This document shows positions 46,351 through 55,548 of a stretch of 63,350 nucleotides of DNA, in pieces. The position numbers were made by a program, and so were the translations under genes. This DNA comes from JBDHAC01 sp039588215 (GTDB taxonomy: Bacteria > Gemmatimonadota > Gemmatimonadetes > Palauibacterales > Palauibacteraceae). The stretch is from contig JBDHAD010000055.1 of assembly GCA_039588215.1 (NCBI GenBank), forward strand, positions 1 through 63,350, given 5' to 3'. Below the pieces are notes generated by a model that did not search any database, had not been told where the DNA came from, and saw nothing but the letters and a program-made list of their open reading frames with translations. The stretch's first letter is position 1. Every line of letters starts with the position of its first letter.

Positions 46351-47778
46351 TCAGAACGGCTCGCGCTGGGGTCGCGGCTCGAACAGCGTGTACGACTTGT
46401 GGAAATGGAGCGGGACCTCGCCGGTGGGACCGTTGCGTTGCTTACCCACGATCAAGTCCGCCTTCCCTTCCAGCGTCGGGTCCTGCTGCAGCTCGTCCCG
46501 GCTCTTGTAGATCTCCTCACGAAAGATGAACAGGACCAGGTCGGCGTCTTGCTCGATGGCACCGGACTCACGCAAGTCCGCTAACACCGGCCGATGATCC
46601 GCTCGCTGCTCAGGTGCGCGAGAAAGCTGCGAAAGGGCCAGGATCGGCACATTGAGCTCCTTGGCAACCGCTTTGAGCGCCCTCGATATGGAGCTGATCT
46701 CCTGCTGTCGGTTCTCCGCCCGTTGCGGACCGGTCATGAGCTGCAGGTAATCGACGATGATGAGGCCGAGATCGACCTCTGCTCTGAGACGCCGCGCCTT
46801 GGCGCGCAGCTCGAGCGCCGAGATCGCCGGCGTATCGTCGATCCACAATGGCGCCGTGTTGAGGAGTCCAGCGGCCGTCGCGAGACGTTGGTACTCATCG
46901 TCATGCAGGCTCCCGCGACGAAGTCGGCTCGAATCGACGCGGCCCTCGGAGCACAGCAGCCGTTGCACCAACGATTCCTTGGCCATCTCGAGCGAGAAGA
47001 TAGCGACCGGAAGCTCGGCTTCGATCGCCGCGTGCTGGGCGAAATTCAACGCGAGCGCGGTCTTGCCCATCGAGGGACGACCCGCGAGCACGATGAGGTC
47101 GGAAGACTGGAACCCCGCGGTCATGTGATCCAGCTCCGTGAAGCCGGTCGGAACCCCCGTCACGGCGCCTGGCGTGCGCTGGAGTTCCTCGATCCGCTCG
47201 AATGCGGGCCACAGGATCTCCTTGATCCACACGAACCCGCTCCGCTGCTGGGCTTGGGCTATCTCGAAGACCCGTTGCTCGGCCCGGTCGAGCGTGTCTT
47301 CGACCTCGCCACCACCGGTTTCGTACGCGTCCCGAACGATCTCGGTGGCTGACTCGATCAGCCGACGGAGCACCGCCTTGTCACGCAGGATGCGACAGTG
47401 GTACTCCACGTTCGCCGCGGTCGGGACGGCATCGACCAGCTGCGCCAGGTATGCCATCCCACCGGCCGACTCCAGCTCCCCAGCCGACTTGAGCTCGTCG
47501 GTCAGCGTCACCGCGTCGATCACTGCGCCGCGATTGTAGATGCGGGCCATGGCACGGAATACGCGCCGGTTGCCTTCACGGTAGAAGGCGGAATCGTCGA
47601 TCTGATCGATCGCGGCCGCCACCGCGTCGCCATCGATGAGCATTGCACCCAACACCGACAGCTCGGCCTCCTCCGACCAGGGAGGTTGCCTGCCAGTGAA
47701 GACGTCCGTCCCCGGGAGGGGCAGAGCGGAGTCAGCCAAAGATCTCTGGTTGGGCGGCGTCGCCCCCTTGGACATCAT
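46351..47778 (-). CDS. dnaB: Replicative DNA helicase DnaB
   Basis: Hexameric helicase at the replication fork. 475 residues from the double ATG at 47778. N-terminal domain begins PPWSEEAELSVLGAML; the RecA-like C-terminal domain has Walker A AGRPSMGKTAL, Walker B LGLIIVDYLQLM, QEISSISRALKAVAKEL, LSQLSRAPEQR and LADLRESGAIEQDAD. No intein is present. The start overlaps the 3' end of the UDG gene by 47 nt. Confidence 0.95.
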   Translation of the reverse strand: MMSKGATPPNQRSLADSALPLPGTDVFTGRQPPWSEEAELSVLGAMLIDGDAVAAAIDQIDDSAFYREGNRRVFRAMARIYNRGAVIDAVTLTDELKSAGELESAGGMAYLAQLVDAVPTAANVEYHCRILRDKAVLRRLIESATEIVRDAYETGGGEVEDTLDRAEQRVFEIAQAQQRSGFVWIKEILWPAFERIEELQRTPGAVTGVPTGFTELDHMTAGFQSSDLIVLAGRPSMGKTALALNFAQHAAIEAELPVAIFSLEMAKESLVQRLLCSEGRVDSSRLRRGSLHDDEYQRLATAAGLLNTAPLWIDDTPAISALELRAKARRLRAEVDLGLIIVDYLQLMTGPQRAENRQQEISSISRALKAVAKELNVPILALSQLSRAPEQRADHRPVLADLRESGAIEQDADLVLFIFREEIYKSRDELQQDPTLEGKADLIVGKQRNGPTGEVPLHFHKSYTLFEPRPQREPF

Positions 47779-48592
47779 CGACGTGTGGCGAGCTGGCGTC
47801 CCTATCGACCATACCTTCCCGATCGCCGTCCAGGATGCGACGGACCAGCTGCAGATCCTCCCATGTGGCCCGGGTCCACCCCGGGTTTCGGAGCAATGCC
47901 GCCGGGTGGTACGTCGCCACGAGCGGATAACCGGCGTACCGGTGGACGGTGCCACGCAGCTTCCCCAGCGCCGCGCCCGACTCGAGCAGAGTGCGCGCCG
48001 CGAACGCCCCGAAAGCCACGATCACGTCCGGGTCGATCAACTCCAGCTGTCGTCGGAGGAACGGTGAGCAAGCCTGCACCTCCTCGGGGAGCGGATCCCT
48101 GTTGTTGGGCGGACGGGACTTCAAGACGTTACAGATGAACACAGACTCGCGGGGTAAGCCGATCGTCATCAACAACCGGTCGAGCAGCTTGCCCGCTCGG
48201 CCCACGAAGGGCCGACCGGTCTCATCCTCGACTGCGCCCGGCGCTTCACCCACGCATACGACGCGAGCCGTCGCATCGCCCTCACCGAACACCGCGTTCG
48301 TGCGGGTCTCGTGAAGTGGGCACCGCGTGCAGCGCTCGACGATCGCGCGCAACGAGCCGAGATCCGTCACGGTACGGATCTCCTCTGCTGGGCCGACGCT
48401 CGCCGGGCGGCTCAACTCCGCCTCCGGCTCCCTATAGTCGTTCGGCACCTCGACGCCACCACCGATACGGGCCGTCAATCGTATCGCTTCCTCTCGCGGG
48501 AGATCCAAGACCAAGGTCTTTTCGCCTAGGCGGCCGATTCCCTCCAGGTAGCGGCGTGCGAGGTCGACCACATCGGCGGCGGGACGACTCAC
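47732..48592 (-). CDS. Family 4 (iron-sulfur) uracil-DNA glycosylase
   Basis: Removes uracil from DNA. 286 residues from GTG 48592, which overlaps the coaBC stop as GTGA. The first 80 residues are a variable extension. Cluster ligands: CTRC (88 and 91), then Cys in FICNVLKSRPPNNR and in EEVQACSPF. Active-site motifs: VGEAPGAVED with RPFVGRAG, and YHPAALLRNP. Longer open frame upstream belongs to an antisense reading of coaBC. Confidence 0.92.
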   Translation of the reverse strand: MSRPAADVVDLARRYLEGIGRLGEKTLVLDLPREEAIRLTARIGGGVEVPNDYREPEAELSRPASVGPAEEIRTVTDLGSLRAIVERCTRCPLHETRTNAVFGEGDATARVVCVGEAPGAVEDETGRPFVGRAGKLLDRLLMTIGLPRESVFICNVLKSRPPNNRDPLPEEVQACSPFLRRQLELIDPDVIVAFGAFAARTLLESGAALGKLRGTVHRYAGYPLVATYHPAALLRNPGWTRATWEDLQLVRRILDGDREGMVDRDASSPHVDDVQGGDAAQPEIFG

Positions 48593-49788
48593 TCCGACAA
48601 CACCTCCTCGACTCGATCCAACAGACGGTCCGCCAGCTCTTCTTTCAACATGAGCGGGAGCTCCTCCGTGTGACCGAGCCGATCCAAGAGCGTGATGCGG
48701 TTGGTCTCGACGTCGAACCCGGCGCCCGGCTCGCCCGCCACGTTGATCGCGATGAAATCGAGGCCTTTGGCTTCGAGCTTCGCTCGCCCGTTCTCGAGCG
48801 CATCCTCGGTCTCTAGCGCGAAACCCATGCTCAAGATCCCTGCCTTCTTTCTGAGCTCTCGTGTCGATACCAGCAGATCCGGTGCCCGATCCAGCTCCAG
48901 GGACAACCCCCCGGTCGGTCCCTTTTTGATCTTCGAGGGTGCGATCGATGCCGGCTCGAAATCGGCGACGGCGGCAGCCATCAGAAGGACCGCTGCCTCG
49001 TCTAACTCGGTCTCGAGCGCCGATAGCATCTCCTGAGCGGTCTCGACCTCCACGACGCGCGGTCCCCTGGGCCGAAGGGCATGGCCCGGCCCGGTGATCA
49101 CGGTGACCTCGGCGCCCCGGCGCCATGCGGCCGAGGCGAGCGCGAAGCCCATCCTCCCGGAGGACCGGTTCCCGAGGAACCGCACTGGATCCAAAGGCGC
49201 CCTGGTCGGACCCGCCGTCACGACGACTCGCGTGCCGGTCAGGCTCGAATCCGGCTCCAGGATTCTCCCGAGCACGGCGAGGATCTCCTCGGGCTCCGCC
49301 ATGCGTCCACCCCCCACTTCGCCTTCGGCGAGCGCGCCGAACACCGGACCCACCTGCTCGTAACCGAACTCGCGCAGCGCGGCCATGTTCCTCGCCGTCG
49401 CGGGATGCTCCCACATCCGGGTGTTCATCGCCGGGCATACGACGACCGGACACGCCGCCGCCAACATCGTGGCCGTGGCCAGATCGTCCGTGGCGCCTCG
49501 CGCGAGCTTCGACAGGATGTCGGCCGTCGCCGGAGCAACGACGGCCACGTCGGCGTCCCGTCCGAGGTCCAGGTGAGCCATCGGTCGCGACCAGAGGTCC
49601 GAGTAGGCGCTCCTCCCCGTTAGCCCCTCGAACGTGGTCGGGCCCACGAAATGCTGCGCGCCGTCCGTCAGAACAACGTCAACGACGGCCTTCGCCTCGA
49701 TGAGACGGCGAGTGAGGTAGGCGCTCTTGTAGGCGGCAATCCCGCCAGAGACGACGAGGAGAATCCTGCGCCCGTCGAACGGTCGCAT
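48589..49788 (-). CDS. coaBC: Bifunctional phosphopantothenoylcysteine decarboxylase/phosphopantothenate-cysteine ligase
   Basis: Two steps of CoA synthesis in one protein of 399 residues. CoaC part (1-185): SGGIAAYKSAYL, active His in RPMAHLDLGR, APATADILSKLA and PAMNTRMWEHP. The flap that carries the catalytic Cys in E. coli (ACGxxGxGRM) reads LAEGEVGGGRM, with Glu in place of Cys. CoaB part (190-399): TAGPTRAPLDPVRFLGNRSS, AAAVADFEP and SKIKKGP. GGGAG lies 8 nt before the ATG. Confidence 0.93.
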   Translation of the reverse strand: MRPFDGRRILLVVSGGIAAYKSAYLTRRLIEAKAVVDVVLTDGAQHFVGPTTFEGLTGRSAYSDLWSRPMAHLDLGRDADVAVVAPATADILSKLARGATDDLATATMLAAACPVVVCPAMNTRMWEHPATARNMAALREFGYEQVGPVFGALAEGEVGGGRMAEPEEILAVLGRILEPDSSLTGTRVVVTAGPTRAPLDPVRFLGNRSSGRMGFALASAAWRRGAEVTVITGPGHALRPRGPRVVEVETAQEMLSALETELDEAAVLLMAAAVADFEPASIAPSKIKKGPTGGLSLELDRAPDLLVSTRELRKKAGILSMGFALETEDALENGRAKLEAKGLDFIAINVAGEPGAGFDVETNRITLLDRLGHTEELPLMLKEELADRLLDRVEEVLSE

Positions 49789-49805
49789 GGCCGCGACTCC
49801 CGTCA

Positions 49806-50118
49806 GCAGGCCGTTGAGGAACTCGAGTGGGGCGCGTTACGAGCGCCGTGCGGGCAGATCCAAGGCGGCGCGACGACGCGATGTCGTGAGCCATCGGGGA
49901 GGAGTGACAACGCAGGAGATGCCCATACGCCGCCGTAACCCGGTGGGCGCATGGGGATTAGCTGGGGCTGACCTCCGCCCGCTGCGCTCGCTCCGGTTGT
50001 GGCCGAATACGGCGTCTCTCGTCGACGACGATGCCACGGCATCGCCTTCCTCCTCGTTCCTTGTCTTCGACTCACAAGACCCATGCGCGCGACCCGCTCG
50101 AGTTCCTCAGCGGCCTGC
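49806..50118. mobile_element. MITE-like element with 22-bp terminal inverted repeats
   Basis: The 340-nt gap between rpoZ and coaBC has no credible gene. It is bounded by two inverted 22-mers that match at 21 positions: 49806-49827 (GCAGGCCGTTGAGGAACTCG then AG) and 50097-50118 (its complement with one change). The 313-bp interval ends 10 nt before the rpoZ stop and 17 nt before the coaBC start. No transposase frame and no clear target-site duplication were found. Internal parts show only small palindromes (near 50030-50045). A structured RNA closed by the 22-bp stem is the other reading. Confidence 0.65.
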
Positions 50119-50128
50119 ACGGCGCGGG

Positions 50129-50344
50129 TCAGCCCACCGGGCCGACCCGCTTTCGAACCAGGCGGTACTCCAGCATGTCGGAGGTGAGCGCCTCCAACGA
50201 TACGGTGGTCAGCTTGACGGGCCCGTAGGGCGAGCGCTCCAGGGGGAGCGCGTTCAACTCGCGGGCATACTTTGCCGCGACGAGTACTCGTAAGTACTTG
50301 TTGCTGGCGGTGCCGGCCAGCTCTTCCGGCGTGAACACCTTCAT
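50129..50344 (-). CDS. rpoZ: DNA-directed RNA polymerase omega subunit
   Basis: Small RNA polymerase subunit of 71 residues. The N-terminus MKVFTPEELAGTASNKYLRV and the helix AAKYARELNALP fit the omega form seen in several phyla outside the enterics. The position gmk-rpoZ-coaBC is the classic order and supports the call. 132 nt separate it from gmk; that spacer has an AT-rich stretch (50466-50478) but no clear promoter. Confidence 0.92.
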   Translation of the reverse strand: MKVFTPEELAGTASNKYLRVLVAAKYARELNALPLERSPYGPVKLTTVSLEALTSDMLEYRLVRKRVGPVG

Positions 50345-50476
50345 ATGGCTCGTTCCCTCGTGTCGCGTGCGGTCCGCGGTCGTTTGGAACCCGTACTCCT
50401 GAGCGGCGCGTCCGCAAGCGGAGCGAGACGGTGTCCGTCGGGGCTCCGCGGCAGGCTAACGGGTAAGACTTTAATA

Positions 50477-51142
50477 CTACTCCAAAGCGCGCCGGATTTC
50501 ACCTTGTAGCTCGGTCGCGCGCGCGACTGCACCGTCCCCGAGCTGTCGGACCGCTCTCTCCTCGGTCGCAATGATCGCCACCACGGTGTCGATCGCCGCC
50601 TCCAGATCGTCGTTCACGACGACGTAATCGAACTCAGCGACAGCCTCCAGCTCGGCCACCGCGTTGCCGAGCCTCGCCCGCAACTCTACCTCGGTCTCGC
50701 TCGCTCGAGATCGGAGGCGCGCGATGACCCGTTCTCCGGATGGCGGGAGCACGAAGATCGACACGACATCGGACACCGATCGCCGGACCTGCCGTGCTCC
50801 CTGAACGTCGATGTCGAGCAACAGGTGGACGCCGGTTGCGCGCGCTTCGTCCAGGTTCGACCGCGGCGTGCCGTACAGCTCTCCATGTACCTCCGCGAAC
50901 TCCAGCATCTCACCCGCCGCGATTCGGTGCTCGAAAACCTCTCGAGTCACGAACAGGTAGTCCTCGCCCTCCCGCTCACCCCGCCGAGGCGCTCGCGTCG
51001 TCATGGAGACCGAAAAGGCACAGTCGCCCGAGCCTTCTCCCGTACCGAGTAACCGGTCGCGGATGGTCGTCTTACCGGCGCCGGAAGGTCCGGCGAGGAT
51101 AACCGGAAAAGCACGGGCACGGAGCTCTCTCACGGCCGGCAC
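50477..51142 (-). CDS. gmk: Guanylate kinase
   Basis: Phosphorylates GMP to GDP. P-loop ILAGPSGAGKTTIRDRL, GMP-binding SVSMTTRAPRRGEREGEDY, FAEVHGELYGTPR and LLLDIDVQGARQV. GTG 51142 is preferred since it comes just after the original yicC stop (51144-51146); GTG 51169 or 51133 are alternatives. About 221 residues, ending in a helix-rich C-terminus. Confidence 0.94.
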   Translation of the reverse strand: MPAVRELRARAFPVILAGPSGAGKTTIRDRLLGTGEGSGDCAFSVSMTTRAPRRGEREGEDYLFVTREVFEHRIAAGEMLEFAEVHGELYGTPRSNLDEARATGVHLLLDIDVQGARQVRRSVSDVVSIFVLPPSGERVIARLRSRASETEVELRARLGNAVAELEAVAEFDYVVVNDDLEAAIDTVVAIIATEERAVRQLGDGAVARATELQGEIRRALE

Positions 51143-51143
51143 C

Positions 51144-51919
51144 TCACTCGACGTTCTCCACTTGCTCACGGAGCTTCTCGATCTCGTTCTTCATCTCGAC
51201 GGTGCAACGTGAGATCTCGATGTCGTTCGCCTTCGCGCCGAGGGTGTTGACCTCGCGTTGGAGCTCCTGAACCAGGAATCTGCGATGAGCGCGATCTCGC
51301 GAACGAGGCGATCCTCCTCCAGGTCCCGAGCGTCGGCGATCTCCGCCACCGCCAGGCGGAGCCGCTCGCGCTCGCGCTCGAGCCGCCGCGGAGCCAGCTC
51401 TTCCACCCGCGCGATACCCATTCGGATGGCCGCGACTCGTGCCTGGAGGTCGTCCTCGAGGCGCGCTCCCTCTTGTTCGCGCATCTCGATCAGGCCGTCG
51501 AGCGCTCGCGCGGCGACATCGCGGACATCCTCGAACGCCAACCGCTCGGTATCTCCGATCGATTCGCGAAACAGACCACCCATCTGTACGAGCGTGCCGA
51601 TGTCCGGCGTACCCGGGACGTCGAACTTCGCTTGAAGCTCCTCAAACCCGTCCAACAGCTCGCGGATGCGTCCCTTATCAAGCACCCAGCCGGAAGACAG
51701 CGCCGAGACTTCCTCCAACACGAAAGACACCTCCACCCGCCCTCGCTTCGCGCGTTGCCCAACCACCTCACGTAGCGATGGCTCCCACGCCTCGCTTCCA
51801 GGGGGGCCCTTGAGCACGAGCCTCAGGTGGCGCGAGTTCACGGAACGCGCCTCCACGGTTAGCGCGCCGCCACGCAGCGCCTGGCTCGCCGTGCCGTACC
51901 CCGTCATGCTGCGAATCAT
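51144..51919 (-). pseudogene. yicC: yicC-family endoribonuclease gene with internal deletion and frameshift
   Basis: From ATG 51919 (MIRSMTGYG) the protein follows the YicC/YloC family for 213 residues to REIALIAD, at about 51279. The same frame then yields an unrelated tail and stops at 51191. In another frame, immediately from 51278, the true family C-terminus appears: FLVQELQREVNTLGAKAND through REQVENVE and a TGA at 51144. About 30-35 residues that normally lie between these parts are missing. Family members are 285-291 residues and act as RNases or in stationary-phase fitness. Either a broken gene or an assembly fault. Confidence 0.8.
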
Positions 51920-52024
51920 GGTATGTGACACTCCCAGCAGGCCGCCGAAGGACCCGAGCAGTGTCACCCCCCCGCCCGCCATGGGAGGCTGACCTCGGGA
52001 ATCCTGCTTCCACAGGCGCGATCC

Positions 52025-53830
52025 TCAGTTGAAGAACTCCCACCGAATCCCGAAGACGCTCACCAGCTGAGGGAACCCGGCTCCGGGAACATCCGCGACG
52101 AGCACACCGGTCGGGTTCGTGAGTCGCCAGAAGAACCGAAAGTCACGGATCCTGAACATGAAGTGTCCCCCCGTCCACGTGTATGAGGACTGGAGCACGG
52201 GCTCGGTAGCTCCCGCTCGTGCTGATCGCGTCTCGCTTCGGTACTCCACAAAGGCACTCAGCCACAGCTCGAGGTTGCCGGAGAAGAAATCGTCGCGAAG
52301 GAGCAGCTCTCCTCTCGCGAGACTGGTCGGCAGGAAAAGGGCAACCACGCCACCGGCATCCTGGTGCCGCCAGTTGCCGGTCAAACGGATCGGCGCCAAA
52401 CCTGGAATCAGCGCGCCGATCGGGATCAGCGGACCGTGTACACCGACCTCCCAGGACTTCACGTCCAGCTCCCCGCTCGCCACGAGCAGGCTGTCGAAAC
52501 CGACCCCGAACGGCAACTGCCGGCTCAAGTTTTGGATCCCATACCGCCCGTTGAGCCGGTACGGGCCCAACTCGACCTCGGCCGACAAACCTACGGCATG
52601 GAACGAGACGCTATCCGCTCGCTCCTGGATAGGCACGGGGATCCCTCGGGAACCGGTCGAGCCGTCCGCGCGCACCACCATCGGGAATCCCGGTGGCGCG
52701 TACGCCAAAGCCGCCCGCAACTGAGACGTCGTGAACCCATCCCAGCTCTGGTACCCGGCACCTGCCTCGAACATCAGCCCATCGCCGATCGCGTAGCCGC
52801 CGGTCAGGTGGGCATCCAGCGAGGGGTATGCGCCGCCTCCGGTCGAGCTGAATCCGACAGCCAGGCTCGCATCGCCGGGTCGCGCCGACACCTCCACGCC
52901 CACGGTGTTCGTCTCGCGAAGGGTCGAGTCGGCCAGGCGCAGCCCGGCGGTCGCATAGTACGCTTCCAGCTGGAGATTGCGTGAGATGTCGTACCGGCTC
53001 CGGAGCAGAAGCTGGCGCCGCCCAATGTCGGCGGTATCGGCGGCAGTCCGGTCGACCGACTCGCTCCGGTACTCGAACTGCAGCCCGAAGCGGTCTCCTC
53101 CCGGCACCCAATTCAACCGGGCGAATACATCGAAGCGGTCGTTCTCGACGCCGCCTTGACCGACATCCTGAAGGTCGAAGGCACCCTCCAACGTGAAATT
53201 CCGACCCATGCCGTTGGTGAACGTCCCATTCAACACCTGGGCGCTCGGCTCGCCGGTACCGCCCGAGATTCGCGAGTATGCCGCGTCGCTCGCATGTCGC
53301 CTCGTCTCTACATCGACGATCAGCCCATCCGCATCGCGGGTGACCCGAACGCGCTCGATGTACACCAGCGATACGCGACGCAGATCGGTCGAGCGCGCCT
53401 CGAGGCTGGGTATCTCTCGACCGTCGATGAGCAGCCGCACGAAGCCGGGCCCGTAGGGACCGTGCTGTGCGAAGTGCGGACCGGCGAAGAAGCCGGGTCG
53501 CACCGTCGTGATGCCGGGAACGGTCTCCTGAAGCAGTTCGAGGAGCGAGAACGCCGTCGAGGCCTGCAAGCAGGCATGGTCGCACTCGTATGCCGCGTAC
53601 GCCTCGCCGCGGAGCGGGAGGAGCCGGGCCGGAAACGCGACCGGTCCTGCGGAATCCGGCTCGGCGAAAACCTCACGTACGGAGTCCGGGAGCACCTCGA
53701 TCAGGGTATCCGCGCGCACCGTGTCGGCGGGTACTGGCTCCTGAGCCCTCAGGGGAGAGGGTGTCAGGATCGGCAGAAGAGCAAGGGTCGCAAACAGATG
53801 CCTCACCGACGTACGGAGCACGCGCCACAC
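52025..53830 (-). CDS. TonB-dependent receptor-like outer-membrane protein
   Basis: About 600 residues. An N-terminal signal peptide (hydrophobic ATLALLPILTPSPLRAQ), then a plug-like domain around residues 85-190 (LLELLQETVPGITTV, VRLLIDGREIPSLEAR, VYIERVRVTRDADG), then a long run of alternating beta strands with Tyr/Gly/Arg, ending IRWEFFN, as in outer-membrane barrels. No TonB box or carboxypeptidase-like domain could be assigned. Start uncertain: GTG codons at 53869, 53830 and 53821 are all possible. Substrate unknown. Confidence 0.75.
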   Translation of the reverse strand: MWRVLRTSVRHLFATLALLPILTPSPLRAQEPVPADTVRADTLIEVLPDSVREVFAEPDSAGPVAFPARLLPLRGEAYAAYECDHACLQASTAFSLLELLQETVPGITTVRPGFFAGPHFAQHGPYGPGFVRLLIDGREIPSLEARSTDLRRVSLVYIERVRVTRDADGLIVDVETRRHASDAAYSRISGGTGEPSAQVLNGTFTNGMGRNFTLEGAFDLQDVGQGGVENDRFDVFARLNWVPGGDRFGLQFEYRSESVDRTAADTADIGRRQLLLRSRYDISRNLQLEAYYATAGLRLADSTLRETNTVGVEVSARPGDASLAVGFSSTGGGAYPSLDAHLTGGYAIGDGLMFEAGAGYQSWDGFTTSQLRAALAYAPPGFPMVVRADGSTGSRGIPVPIQERADSVSFHAVGLSAEVELGPYRLNGRYGIQNLSRQLPFGVGFDSLLVASGELDVKSWEVGVHGPLIPIGALIPGLAPIRLTGNWRHQDAGGVVALFLPTSLARGELLLRDDFFSGNLELWLSAFVEYRSETRSARAGATEPVLQSSYTWTGGHFMFRIRDFRFFWRLTNPTGVLVADVPGAGFPQLVSVFGIRWEFFN

Positions 53831-53901
53831 GGGAGGGGACGACACTCGCGGCGTCGGTTTCGCCGGCACGAGTTCCGCCCTCGTGCGCGCCGCGCCGCTC
53901 G

Positions 53902-55386
53902 TCAGGCCGCGTCCCGTAGCCACTCCAGCACGAGCCTCACCCCCACGCCCGTGGCTCCCTTCGGCTGATAGCCGCCCGCCTCCTCGGCCCATGCAGTTCC
54001 GGCGATGTCCAGGTGCGCCCACTCGGTGTCACCCACGAAGGCCTGCAGGAAGCTACCGGCGGTGATCGCTGCAGCCGGACGGCCTCCCGCGTTCTTGAGA
54101 TCCGCGATGTCGGAGTCCAGCTGACATCGGTACGCGGGCCACAGCGGGAGCCGCCACACGCGCTCGCTGGTCCGGACACCGGCGGAGTACAGGCCCGCCG
54201 TCAGCGTATCGCTGGTGGACATGAGCCCTATCGCCTGGTGACCCAGGGCCACCACACAGCCACCGGTCAGGGTTGCCAGATCGATGACCGCTCGAGGGCC
54301 GAGTCGCTGCGAATAGCTCAGCGCGTCAGAGAGAATCAACCTTCCCTCGGCGTCAGTATTCACCACTTCGATCGATTTGCCCGATTCGCCCCGGATGACG
54401 TCGCCCGGCTTGAGCGCGGTTCCGGATGGGAGATTCTCCGTCGCCGGGATCAGCCCGATGAGGCGTTGCGGGACGCGCAACCGCGCAGCCGCTTCGAGGA
54501 TACCGAGCACGGCTGCCGCGCCGGCCATGTCGTACTTCATGTCTTCCATGCCGCTCGCGGGCTTGAGCGAGATCCCTCCGGCGTCGAAGGTGACGCCCTT
54601 ACCCACCACCACGTAGGGATCCCCACCTTCTCCTGTGTGTTCGAGGATAATGAACTGAGGCTCTTGCTCGGATCCCCGAGCGACCGCGAGCAGCCCGCCG
54701 AAGCCGGCCTCGCGTAGCTTGTCGACTCCCCAAACCTGCACGCGCAGGTCCACCTCTTCGGCTAGTTCGCGCGCGCGTGCGGACAGGAAACGAGGCGTCA
54801 CGATGTTACCCGGCTGGGCTACTAGCTCGCGGACTCCGTTCTGCGCGGTCGCCAGGATCTGCGCGCGTCGGACCGCCGCATCCTGCGCGGCCACATCGGA
54901 ATCGGGCGCGGCAGTCCGCCATAGCGCTCGCAGATCAGGACGCGGTGGAATTCCGCTTGTGCGGGCGTCTCGCAACTCGTCGTAGCTCCAGTCGCCCAGC
55001 AGAAGGCCTTCGGCCGCGGCCTGCCACGCTTCCGCCTCCGTGTCCTTGGGGAGAGGACGGAACGCGAGGGATCGCGTGCCGCGCTCACGCGCGACCCTGA
55101 CCGCGGTCCCGGCCGCACGGCGAAGCCAGTCCGCCCTGCCAAGCTCATCGCTCTTTCCATGGACGAGGAGCACGTCCGGCCGCCCCGATTCGCCGACCGC
55201 CGCCCATGACGCGCGGACCGATCCCGGTGCTGGTTCCCGGTCCAGGACGCGCCCGATCGCGCTGCCCCACCAGGTATCGCGTGCCTCGCTGGTCTCTTCC
55301 GCGCCGGGGCTTCTCAACAGCGGAATGGCGACCACGTCGACACCCAGCTCCTCGATCGCGCCCGCCCGGATCTGAAGTTCGCTCAT
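53902..55386 (-). CDS. pepA: Leucyl aminopeptidase (M17)
   Basis: Cytosolic dinuclear-metal aminopeptidase that trims N-terminal residues from peptides. 494 residues. Metal and active-site motifs: VVGKGVTFDAGGISLKP with Lys and Asp, DMKYDMAGAAAV, and NTDAEGRLILSDAL with the catalytic Arg. The N-terminal non-catalytic domain is residues 1-165. Lies between citrate synthase and the outer-membrane protein gene. Confidence 0.95.
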   Translation of the reverse strand: MSELQIRAGAIEELGVDVVAIPLLRSPGAEETSEARDTWWGSAIGRVLDREPAPGSVRASWAAVGESGRPDVLLVHGKSDELGRADWLRRAAGTAVRVARERGTRSLAFRPLPKDTEAEAWQAAAEGLLLGDWSYDELRDARTSGIPPRPDLRALWRTAAPDSDVAAQDAAVRRAQILATAQNGVRELVAQPGNIVTPRFLSARARELAEEVDLRVQVWGVDKLREAGFGGLLAVARGSEQEPQFIILEHTGEGGDPYVVVGKGVTFDAGGISLKPASGMEDMKYDMAGAAAVLGILEAAARLRVPQRLIGLIPATENLPSGTALKPGDVIRGESGKSIEVVNTDAEGRLILSDALSYSQRLGPRAVIDLATLTGGCVVALGHQAIGLMSTSDTLTAGLYSAGVRTSERVWRLPLWPAYRCQLDSDIADLKNAGGRPAAAITAGSFLQAFVGDTEWAHLDIAGTAWAEEAGGYQPKGATGVGVRLVLEWLRDAA

Positions 55387-55451
55387 CCTCGATTCGTGCC
55401 TCTCCTAGCACCCACGGCCGTCAGCGGGGCGAAGTTAGCCAGTCCGCCACA

Positions 55452-55481
55452 CAAAAAGAAAGCGGGCCGATCGACCCGCTT
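55452..55481 (-). terminator. Rho-independent terminator after citrate synthase
   Basis: On the minus strand AAGCGGG and CCCGCTT pair around a CGATCG-containing loop (55460-55481), followed by TTCTTTTT (complement of 55452-55459). It lies 68 nt after the gltA stop and ends that transcript before pepA. Confidence 0.85.
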
Positions 55482-55548
55482 CCCTGACCTTTGCGCACGC
55501 GTGAAACGCGCTGGCCCGTGGCGGGCCGCTTAACGACTCGGGCGGCCG

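Noticed and set aside
47732..49453. 573-residue extended UDG
   Set aside because: Residues before GTG 48592 are the out-of-frame reading of coaBC and carry no UDG similarity.
49803..50417. 204-codon minus-strand frame over rpoZ and the downstream gap
   Set aside because: Arg/Pro/Gly-rich with no domain; it overlaps rpoZ out of frame and crosses the inverted-repeat element.
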